From contig OY811991.1 in the NCBI GenBank assembly GCA_963681505.1, forward strand, positions 4,278,387-4,342,386: 64,000 nt of DNA, in the 5' to 3' direction. How positions within the stretch are numbered: the first letter of the stretch is position 1; every line of letters starts with the position of its first letter. This stretch comes from Eunapius fragilis. Its lineage: Eukaryota; Porifera; Demospongiae; Spongillida; Spongillidae. A program made the translations under genes and the position numbers. Below are positions 12,301 through 21,743 of this stretch, piece after piece. Below the pieces are notes generated by a model. That model did not search any database. It saw only the letters and a list, made by a program, of their open reading frames with translations, and was not told the origin of the DNA.

Positions 12301-12374
12301 ACAAGGCCAAGCAGTAGAGCTGCATCCAGCAGCCCGAATACGAAGCCGGACATATTATCGGTCCCTTCGCTCAT
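6391..12374 (-). CDS. POR: NADPH-cytochrome P450 reductase (complete, 12 exons)
   Basis: This diflavin reductase passes electrons from NADPH through FAD and FMN to microsomal P450s and haem oxygenase at the ER membrane. Exons, 5' to 3' on the minus strand: 12374-12214, 11652-11577, 11264-11133, 10048-9771, 9526-9338, 9254-9019, 8590-8409, 8223-8074, 7944-7824, 7631-7482, 7206-6978, 6535-6391. All have GT-AG borders and compatible phases. They sum to 2049 bp (682 aa plus stop), close to the family's usual length of about 680. Visible features are an N-terminal membrane anchor followed by a basic KQRKKK stretch, the FMN-binding [12 protein letters not shown] and [12 protein letters not shown] motifs, the FAD-binding RYYS motif, the NADPH-binding [17 protein letters not shown]-like FGCRR, CGDARNMA, and the terminal DVWS with the FAD-stacking Trp. 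No disabling lesion was seen. It is divergent from RAD1. Confidence 0.96.
10435..10833. repeat. 26-bp minisatellite in POR intron 3
   Basis: About 15 tandem copies of a 26-bp unit (aacagtatggtaacactgag plus gtagcc) lie in the intron between POR exons 3 and 4. Copies vary at a few sites, and one lacks about 3 bp. There are no spacers between units, so this is not a CRISPR array. Translated frames across it are artefacts. Confidence 0.92.
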
Positions 12375-12469
12375 TTGGCTGAACAGGTGATATACATATA
12401 TCCCATTTATAGCGCATCACCACTTAAAACGTAAACTTTTGTGCACGTGACCAGTGCCCGCTTAAAACT
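12375..12469. promoter_or_regulatory. Bidirectional promoter between POR and RAD1
   Basis: The POR start codon (minus, 12372-12374) and the RAD1 start codon (plus, 12470-12472) are separated by only 95 bp. Both 5' UTRs and both core promoters must therefore overlap or lie inside the genes' 5' ends. The interval contains a CACGTGAC E-box at 12444-12451. No clear TATA box is positioned for either gene. Shared regulation is inferred from spacing. Confidence 0.7.
12444..12451. promoter_or_regulatory. E-box CACGTGAC in the POR/RAD1 interval
   Basis: This is a perfect CACGTG core extended by AC, a typical site for USF/MITF/MAX-type bHLH factors. It lies about 20 bp upstream of the RAD1 start codon and 70 bp upstream of the POR start. 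The motif is seen directly; function is inferred from location. Confidence 0.45.
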
Positions 12470-15400
12470 ATGTCTCTGGTCATTCAACCAAGTCAGGATG
12501 ATCCGAATTCCATCCTGGTTGCTAGAATGGATAATTCTCGCCTACTTTCTTCCATCTTAAAAGCGGTGCATTTCAAGGAGGTACGCCTTTCCCTGCCCAC
12601 ACCATGCGTACAGTAATACATGCAATGGTCCTGCTAGCGCTGTTACTTGGCCCGCCCATTACATCACAAGACCACGCGCATTTATTAATTGATTATTTTT
12701 TAAACACATATACATGTATGCATGCAGGAAGCTACCTGCTTCATCACCATGAACGGTATGAAGGTCACTGTGGAGCAGTCCAAGTGTGTGCAGGCCAATG
12801 CCTTCATCCAGTCCAGTCTCTTCCAGCATTTCTCATTCCAAGGAGAGTCTCCAGCCATATTTAAGATTAACTTAATGGCTCTCATTGTAAGTCTAGGCAG
12901 CTCTCTACTGGCAGAGCCACTCCTATCACATGTGGTCAATATGGTGATGTGATGTGACTTACATCATGTAACATGTACCATACATGTGCCATACATGTAC
13001 ACATGTACCATACACGTACACATGTACCATACATGTACACATGTACCATACAGTACATTTCCACATATTTTGCACCAGCACCGTGCACAGCTGCACATAC
13101 GCATCACACCATAAACGCCCGTGCACTTGCATGAACCGTGCCGGAGAGTTGTAGCAACACATGCTTTTGCAGTTTAGTTCTGCCGTGGATTACGCACATC
13201 TCAATTAAGGTTCCCCCACTCCCCATACAGGAATGCCTTAGTATCTTCAGCGGAAGCAGTAATCCAGAGTCTCACACTGCTCTCAAAATGTGTTATGTCG
13301 GCCATGGTCATCCACTGACTCTGATGTAAATGCCACATTGCCTGCACCACCTTGAAGGGGGATTGCTTCCCCAGAGTAGTGAATGGAGTGGTTTTGGCTC
13401 CCTGTAGGCTGGAAGAGGCTGGTGTGCTCACAGACTGCAGCCTAAGGACCTTAGAGGCAGAGGAAACGCTGGACTTTGACTTCTGTGCTGCAAACGTTGT
13501 AAACAAAGTGATCATGAAGGTAGCACATGTTACTGTGTGGTTACTGTGTGGGGTAGTTTCTGTGTGGGTTTTATGGACTTAATATATTGAAACTAGTCAA
13601 TTATGTTTTCACTTTCAGTCAGATTGTATGAAAGAGGCTTTTGCTGAGCTGGACATGACCAGTGACACGCTCGAGATCCTTCTCTCTCCATCAGCGCCCT
13701 ACTTTAGGTTGTCTACGTGTGGCTACGCAGGAACTACACAGGTACATATGGTTAACCATTGTGCCAAAGTATTATTTGTGTGTATGTGTTTTGTGTGGTG
13801 GGCTTGCGTCTGTACAAGCATGCTATATACGTTTGTGTGTTTTGAAAACCTGTGTAAGTATTTTAATGTGCAAAATCTTGATTTCTAATGACTCACATGT
13901 TAGAGGTCACTTCCTCGTGCCATTGTTTTTACGAATAGCAGGGATGTGACCACAAGTTCTTATTTTTAACGCATTGAATGTGCCTGCCTTGTGTTGTGAG
14001 TAGTTACTTGTGCAACTGTATCGTCAAGGAATGTCGTGATGTACATGTGTATGGTTGTTTGTTATCCCAACAGATTGACTATCCAAAGGACTCTGAGATG
14101 ATGGAGGTGTTTGACTGCCAAAAGACGCAGTCAAATAGGTGTGTTGGTACTGTCTTGTTGCTTGGTTGTAACATCAATATTTTTTGAAGGTACAAGTTGA
14201 GCTTGCTGAAGTGTACCACCAAGGCTCTCAATCAGTCTGTCAAGGTGTCTATTCGGGTGGACAATAGGGGATTCCTCTCCCTACAATACATGATCCTAAC
14301 TGAAGATAAGCAAGTCTGTTTTGTTGAGTACATGGTAGGTGGAGCTTGTGGAGCTTTACTGGGAAGGGGGGGGGGGGGGGGGGGGGTTGTGTTAGGCACA
14401 ATTCCAGTGCATTGTAATCCATGACACAAGTTTATTAGTCACGACAGACACGACAGTTGGATTACAGCTTTATTATAATTTGTCCTGATTTGAAATAGAT
14501 TTCGGATTTGCTGTGGTCAAAAATACCAACCCCCTCTCTCCACTGCTGTCATTTTGAGCATTACAACTTCATTTTAGTTCATTAGTAAAGAAACAAGGCC
14601 AAGGTTATTTATTCACCCTCTGCAGTTTTGATGGAACACTACAAAGCTATGTGTTCTTGTGAGCAGGTTTGAGCATTTAGATGCAATTTGCAGGCTTCGG
14701 GAGTATCTGCTTTAAAAAAACCTGCTACATGTAATTAAATTTAGTAATGGCAAATAAATTACAACATATTTACTGTCTGTCTATTCAATTATAGAGTATC
14801 CTGCATTTAAAAGTTTATTATTTATCAATAAATGGGACTGTGTCCAGCAAAATAACCCTTCTGGATAGTTTTTCAAGTTCATTTTCCATGAACTTCAAAG
14901 AGCCTCTGTCAAATGGTCCTTATGCATCCAATATTGAACTGTCCATCATACATGTAAACCACTGAATTTATAATTGGCCATGCATTTCAATGCGAGCGTT
15001 ACTTTTCTTTTGCTTGTCGATAAAGTATCGGAAGTTTCGCTAGAAACTTCTATATAGGATTTGACCCCGACTATGAAATCATTAAAAACACAACCCATTT
15101 ATAACGAGACTCTGACGATCATATCGCTTAGCTAGTTGTTTTATTCAAACGATAATACAAGTTGGTTTCATGTCGCAAAACCGCGTGGTTGTAGAGAACA
15201 AAAGGGTACTGCCTGTCCTCGTACCCAGTCCTGGAATTATTTTCCTTCTCCTTCTCCTTCTCCTTCTTCTCATTCTTGACCATACATAACTTGGGATAGG
15301 AACACATTTAAAGAATGGAAATTTCACCAATAACTTCAGAATTGGCTGGAGGAGTGCCTACTGTGATCAAATAGTCCATTGTATACTTCGGTAATGGTAT

Positions 15401-15962
15401 TGTTATATTAAACGCTACTCGTATCATTACAAGGCAGAATCTTGACGAGTTTAGAGTTTTTGATAACCAAACCAGAAAACTACAGGAGCAGTAGCAAATG
15501 ATTTACAATCAACTACATCTATTCGGTCAGTGTAAGACGTATAATTAGACAAGTAAAGAAAAACATTCTCTAACGAGAAAGTTGGTGGGATATAGGAATT
15601 GGAGGCAATGGTGGTGTAAAAAGGAGGGGAACAAGGTTTTGAGAAAAGGGTAAATGAGACAAAAATCCTATATTTAGCATTTCTCTTGGTTCTGTTACAT
15701 TTACACGTGCTCAATATAGGATTTTTGTCTCATTTACCCTTTTCTCAAAACCTTGTTCCCCTCCTTTTTACACCACCATTGCCTCCAATTCCTATATCCC
15801 ATCGTTAGAGAATGTTTTTCTTTACTTGTTTCCTCTATTTTTTAATTATCATTTATTAATACTGGCAAGTGTCCCCCCTCCACTTCAATTACCGTCACGA
15901 GCAGACGCCCGCTTTTGTTTGCCTCTATTTTTTCATTACGATTATTACTACACTGGCAATTT

Positions 15963-15995
<33 letters not shown>

Positions 15996-17407
15996 GCTTC
16001 AATTACCGTCACGAGCAGACGCACGCTTTTGTTTGGGATCACTGTAAGGAACGCGGGAGAATTCTAACTCGTCGTCTGCTCTTCTCTTTTGTTTGCACAA
16101 TTCTAAATATACGTAAATGTCGCCATGGGAACGCTTCTATCTAACACTAGGCATTACGTAATGATTACGTATGTCCGTTTCATGCCTTATTCGTATATCT
16201 GATACCTGAAGATGTCCTTCCAAGAGATTCTAAAGCGATTGGTGTAATTGGCGCTCTTTAAAACCATTCCTATCCCGAGTTATACTCACCCGAGAAGAAG
16301 AAGACGACGACGACGACGACGACGACGACGGAGGAGAAGATTTGGCCTGGGAACGAGGTAAAACACGAACTTTTTTGTTCTCTTAAAGCAAACAGTTTGA
16401 AGACTGGAATAAAGCTTTAAAATGACCGTCTTTGCCTTCTGGTTCGATAGCAACAAAAAGCAACGCTATCCGTTTCTCGGTACGCGAGTTATACGCGGAG
16501 CGCGTTTTTAAAATGATATTCACGACCCGGGTCAATTCCTATATAGGAACTACTATCGTAGTTCCTGAAACTACTATCGTAGTTCCTGATATGAGAAAAA
16601 AATCTATGAATCAAGTAACTAAAAACATTCTCTATGAGAAAGTTGGTGAGATATAGGATTTGAAGGCAATGATGGTGTTAAAAGCAAGGAAACAAGGGTC
16701 TGTAATAGTAAGGGAAAATGTCTTAGTCCTATATTTAGTACACGAACATAGTATATGCTGCAAACGGGCTAAAAATAGAATTATGACATTTTCCCTTACT
16801 ATTACATACCCTTGTTTCCTTGCTTTTAACACCATCATTGCCTTCAAATCCTATATCTCACCATGTGACCGAAATCAAATCTTTTACTCGACATGAAATT
16901 ATTTTAGGTTGTGCATGGTTCTAGAAAAACTTGAATATTGATGATTACATAATCTTGATCGAATAGTATTTGGAACAGTGTCCAGCAAAATCACCCTTAT
17001 GACAAGTAACAAATACATTCTCTATGAGAAAGTTGTGGTTAACCCCCAGCATTTCATCTGATTTAATGACTCTTGAGTACAATGCCAGGTTATTGACTAT
17101 TGTTTTTTTTACATCCATATGAGTCCAGCAAATCAGATCTTGTGGTATTAAACTAGATATGGCTCTTGAATGATGATCATTGTCATACATGGTAATAAAT
17201 TACAGCAACCTAGCAACACAGGTTAATATTTCCATTCATTTTGATATATTTAACCATATAATCATTATATCTAAATTCTTGATATTAATATAACTGCTTG
17301 TAGTGAATATTTATAAATCTAGTACTTGATCAGGCTTCATGTGTGCAGTTCTCTGATACCGATCCTTCCTGTTGTAGTGTGTTCCTGATGAAGAGTATGA
17401 AGATTAG
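12470..17407 (+). CDS. RAD1: RAD1, 9-1-1 checkpoint clamp subunit (complete, 8 exons)
   Basis: RAD1 forms the RAD9-RAD1-HUS1 ring, a PCNA-like clamp loaded at damaged DNA to activate ATR. Exons: 12470-12580, 12728-12886, 13231-13325, 13408-13519, 13619-13741, 14074-14138, 14190-14334, 17378-17407. All borders are GT-AG and phases agree. The sum is 840 bp (279 aa plus stop), against about 282 in vertebrates. Recognisable RAD1 blocks in order include KCVQANAFIQ, ETLDFDFC, EAFAELDMTSD, PYFRLST, DYPKDSEMME, DNRGFLSLQYMI and CFVEYM. The last exon encodes only CVPDEEYED and the stop, matching the acidic PDEE tail of animal RAD1. It lies behind a 3.0 kb intron containing several foldback elements. 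Confidence 0.95.
14367..14386. repeat. Poly-G tract
   Basis: About 20 consecutive G residues lie just inside RAD1 intron 7. Similar G or C runs occur elsewhere in this window (for example 8889-8908, 11747-11763, 15963-15993, 31311-31337, 37979-37996). Exact lengths are likely unreliable. Confidence 0.85.
14832..15030. mobile_element. MITE family A, truncated second copy
   Basis: It starts with tgggactgtgtccagcaaaa and continues with internal sequence that matches the reverse complement of the 5917-6177 element, including the segment gcatttcaatgcgagcgtta. The opposite terminal repeat is missing. It sits in RAD1 intron 7. Confidence 0.7.
15550..15829. mobile_element. Foldback element, family B, copy 1
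   Basis: Left arm 15550-15674 and right arm 15713-15829 are near-perfect inverted complements of about 115-125 bp. The loop is about 38 bp, and a 12-bp indel distinguishes the arms. Ends read caagtaaagaaaaacattct and its complement. There is no coding capacity. The element lies in RAD1 intron 7. Confidence 0.9.
15832..16040. repeat. Direct duplication with a long C tract
   Basis: Two adjacent copies (about 15832-15921 and 15922-16040) share cctctatttttt and then ttcaattaccgtcacgagca followed by gacgc. The second copy carries about 31 C residues (15963-15993) where the first has a short C run. Confidence 0.85.
16622..16863. mobile_element. Foldback element, family B, copy 2
   Basis: This inverted repeat is related to 15550-15829: it shares the end aaaaacattctct and internal gagaaagttggtgagatata. 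Arms of about 100 bp flank a central loop at about 16735-16790. A lone end fragment of the same family follows at about 17005-17030. Confidence 0.85.
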
Positions 17408-18984
17408 ATACGAAGTGAAGCTGTTGTCTATAGTCGTCTGTGCATTACCTGTGGGAGACAACGTGGATGTATGTCTGTCAGAAAGACCAGGACTATATTG
17501 TATGCAGTATCACATATACATTGAATACCTATGCGCTTTATATATGTGTGGTTGTATCCGCATACATGTGGATTTATGGATGGTGTCGTGTGACAATGAT
17601 ATTTTCTTTCCGTGTGCATAAATTAACCGGTTTCAGTGGGAAGGGAGAGAGGTTGTGTGGAGAGTTTACTTTTAAATCTTTAATTTCCCGTTGTCCTACA
17701 CATAGGACATGACTGATTTAGTACTGGTATATGTATTTTCAGAGCAGCTATGAACATTGTCTGTGGTTATGTGCAGTGGGAAATGCATTTCAATTTTGCT
17801 ATTGCTTATCTTAGCATTTATCTTGCAGTACACATTGTAGTCATTGACGTGATGGAATTGAGGTGCAGATAAAAATGGCAAAACGGATTAAAGTTAGAAC
17901 ACGGCCATAGAATGTATAAAGTAGCACACACATCAGTCTTCAAAATACCTTTGTGACAATGAATCGTGCATTCCGTTGTCTGAGACTCAACACCATGCTC
18001 AGGTCTGGAGACCAGGTTCCATCTCAATGTTCCACAAACCCAATAATCAAATCCCCAAAACCCAGGAACCACCCAAATTGCCCAGCACTGTACTAGCACC
18101 CCAACAAAAAGCTGCAGGCACCACCCCGTAACAGACACCACGTTCTCCCAAAGCCACTCACACCCCATCACACCCAAAGCCACCCACACCCCACAACACC
18201 AGAACCACAGGATCATGTCCCTCCAATTACCACCACTCAAGAACGTTCCTTTTTTCCCACCACAAAACCTATAGATTTCACTACCCCCAGGTCAGTTCTC
18301 CAAAAACATAGGCCAACAGCAGTATTTTTAGGAGCCTTCTATACCCGTAACTTGCTGAGGGTGTAGATATATCATGGGAGGTCAACGACCTCCCCACTCC
18401 TAATGTGCATTGCACAGACAAAGGGTGTGGGTATAAAAATATGTTTAACAACAATTGGATGGTAAGCTTACATAACAGTGAACAAACCAACTGACCTTTG
18501 CATGAAAATTGAATAGAGGTACAAATAACTGTCTATCATATCACAATTAACTTTCACCATATTATGGCACTGACAATACCACATATCAGATTTGTGAACT
18601 CCTCTGCCGCCTCCCCAGGCCCTAAAGTACAGAACAGGTGCGTCTACGCTATGTAATCCATCGGCAGCTGTGACATCTTGTTTTTAGGGCCTGGGCACGA
18701 TGAGATTATTCTCTGCCCAAATATTGATTTGAACGAACACATTGAATAAAGAATATCTGAAAGCCACGAATATCCACTACGTTCGATATAACATTGTGCC
18801 ATACAAATTTCAACAACAGGATAAATATACACTTCTTAATCTAGAGAGTTATACACAAGTACAACCTAATTACGGAATCGAAATTGAAATGCCCACGTGA
18901 TCACGTTGCATTTATAGTCGATCGCATACATTTTTTTTTAACATTCAACCGTTGCATTGATTGCGCACTGGTTTGCTCAATTGA
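17408..18984. other. Intergenic region between RAD1 and RNF213
   Basis: The 3' flank of RAD1 and the 5' flank of RNF213 lie here. A Trp/Cys-rich minus-strand frame around 17818-18240 has no family resemblance and looks non-coding. Near the RNF213 start there is an E-box CACGTG at 18894-18899 followed by a near-palindromic atcacgtt. Confidence 0.6.
18894..18899. promoter_or_regulatory. E-box CACGTG upstream of RNF213
   Basis: A CACGTG core lies 85 bp upstream of the RNF213 start codon, within cccacgtgatcacgtt. Regulatory use is inferred from position only. Confidence 0.3.
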
Positions 18985-21743
18985 ATGGACTCTTTAAAGT
19001 TTGGCTCTGGTGAAGGCGACCTCGTAGTCTGCTCGAAAACAACTACCACATCTCCCGCTGTTCCTGAAGTTGCTTCTGAAGAGAGTTTTGCTGTAGTCAC
19101 CGACGAATCAATTCAAAGGGCGTCTGCAGAGCCTTTGGTTCTACGCTCTCCTCTCGATTCCTCCTTCGCTGTTGTGCAAATAGAACATGGTCCGTCTTCG
19201 TCATCGTTCGTAGAGGTTACGAACGAGAAATATGCCGAAATGAGCGATGCAGAAGTTGGTTCCTCGTTTGTCGTTATAAATGAAGACGTGGTGCGTGAAC
19301 TGAAAGCGAACGGTTCACAGTCTTCTGATGTCTTGCATCCGCAGAATGATATAATCGCTCCAGCCGATAATGGTCGAACAAGTATTCATCATTCGGTCGT
19401 GGAAGCAGGTGGCTCACTCACAATTTTCGACGACACCACTAGCTGTGACGCTATGCCTCCTAAGGCTGCAGATATCTCTTTATCAGATGGCACGTCCAAG
19501 AGTGGAAACGACAGCACTGGGGCTCATACCTACGTGAGCAGTACTGGAGTCGATTCCTCGTTTGCCATGGTAGAAGCAATGGTAGATGTCTGCATGATAC
19601 ATACTCTGGGAAATGGAATTGAAGATGTGAAAATGAATGCTTCAGAGTCATCTCATGATTTGCACCATGTTGATGATGCACACGTGACAACTGGTGCAGT
19701 ATATGCCAAAGGCGATGGGGTTACATTGGAGACTGGTAACAGAGTGTTTGTGGTTAACCATAGTGCAGAGGGTGATCCTTCTAGTGTTAATGATTCAGAG
19801 GGTTTGGGTAATAAGAATACCGACGAACAATCTACAATGGATGCTGTCATGACTGATGCTGTTACCATGTCTGAGGCTGAATCTAAACCTGATATTGGCA
19901 TATGTAAGACTGAGAATATTGATTCAAATGCAGAAGGAAATTCGTCCAATACTACCTGCAGCGAAACTTCAACTCATTCCAAACCTAACATAGATTTGCA
20001 GAAATCAGTAACTGGTAATGAATCCAAGTCAGAGAATTCTGTCTCTAATAGTGATGGTGTTGTACCAATGGTGACAGAGGGACAGGGTTCAGATTCGATT
20101 GCCAGTGCTGCATCAGGTACAAGCTGTCAACCAACACAAAAAGGTGTCTAGGCTATTTCCATCTCTGCTGCACTTTAAAAACTCAATCTGCATGTGTTTG
20201 CCATTGCTCCCACCACAGTCATTACAATGGCATCACGTGATGGGCACTCTGGATCAGCTACAACAACTGATGCAAAAGATCCACCTGATCCTTCCATGGT
20301 TAGTCCGTATCTGCAAATACTTTACATGTGTAAGACCTCATGGATGCCCCCAGCTTATCTAGAAGGGGGGGGGGGGGGGCAGAGGTGAGGGGAGGGGGCG
20401 CCAATTATAGGGAGGTTGGGGGGGGGGGGGGAAGGCGCATGCAGTGGCGTACCCAGGATTTCAGCGAGGGTGGGCTTCAGGTCAGGCCCGATACGAAATT
20501 AACGGTTACAATTTTGGCCTAGGGGGGTGCTCAAGCACCCGGAGCACCCTCTCTGGATACGCCACTGACGCATGTACGTAGAAATACTGGGACAGAGTTA
20601 AATAATTTAACAGGCATTTATTACAAGGGGGTCGGGGGAGAGGGAGGGGGGCCATTGAGTCTCAAAAGGGGGGGGGGGGGGGGCCACGGCCCCCCTGCCT
20701 CCCCCTGGGGGCGCCCATGGACCTAGTTAGTTTTTCTGCTATTTGAACAATTGATAACATGCAAGCTGTCAGGCTAGTGGGATTGAGTGCAGAATTAGCT
20801 CTCCTCTTTTCAGATGATTTGCAGTGGATATAGCTAAGCTTACTGGGAAAAAGATCAATATGATTTATTTAGAAAGGCATATGATTGCCCCACAGACAAT
20901 GAATATAGTGATGGTGATAGTGTGCCATGTATGAAACTGAGAGCACTGCATACATATACCTGTTGTTAAAAGTTACATTTGCCAAAGTGCATATGCATCA
21001 CGTATATGATAAGAGGTGCACTTATTATGCCTTCAATCTTTGTGCAATGCCTAGTATGTACATGTACAACTCAACACTAGATATTTACCTCCAAAATGGA
21101 TGGCGTATCTTTTGAGATTGGTGATGTTGCATCTGAGATGGATGGCATACAGCTCAAGGCTGACACCAAACCATCTAACAGTGGTGATCCATTCCCTAAT
21201 AAGGATGATGCGGTACAATCTGAGAGTGATGGTTTACTTTCCAAGGCTGATAAACAATTGTATGATATTCCTGGAACTACACATAAGACCTTGAATGATG
21301 GCACAGTACCTATGGCTGATGATGCTATACCTAAAACTGATGGTGTTGATTCAAAGACAGAGGGAATTTCATCCAATTCTGCCTGTGCTGCAACTGATCC
21401 CAAACCCAACCCAGATTTGGAGCAATCAGTAAATGGTGTTTTTACCAAGGTAGAGAATACTCCATCCAATACTGATGGTGGGAATGGGTCAAATACTGAT
21501 GGTGTTGTACCAATGGTGACAGAGGGACAGGGTTCAGATTCGATTGCCAGTGCTGCATCAGGTACAAGCTGTCAACCAACACAAAAAGGTGTCTAGGCTA
21601 TTTCCATCTCTGCTGCACTTTAAAAACTCAATCTGCATGTGTTTGCCATTGCTCCCTCCACAGCCATTACAATTGCATCATGTGATGGGCACTCTGGATC
21701 AGCTACAACAACTGATGCAAAAGATCGATCTGCTCCTTCCAAG
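18985..21743 (+). CDS. RNF213: RNF213 exons 1-4: disordered acidic N-terminus with duplicated exon pair
   Basis: Exon 1 (18985-20143) and exon 2 (20219-20298) are followed by a second pair, exon 3 (21081-21588) and exon 4 (21664-21743). Exons 1 and 3 both end in a VTEGQGSDSIASAASGTSCQ-containing segment with the same phase-1 donor. Exons 2 and 4 both encode an S-x-DGHSGSATTTDAKD-type segment of exactly 80 bp. The intervening 75-bp introns are nearly identical. Both pairs can be joined in frame. The region is Ser/Asp/Thr rich and probably disordered, as in the vertebrate RNF213 N-terminus. Confidence 0.85.

Noticed and set aside
14335-14424. Gly-rich C-terminal extension of RAD1 by read-through
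   Set aside because: It crosses a poly-G tract and a good donor (gtaggt); the downstream exon 17378-17407 gives the conserved PDEE tail instead.
17818-18240. Trp/Cys-rich 140-codon minus-strand frame
   Set aside because: No family resemblance, no splice context and biased composition; it looks like chance in a CCAC-rich stretch.
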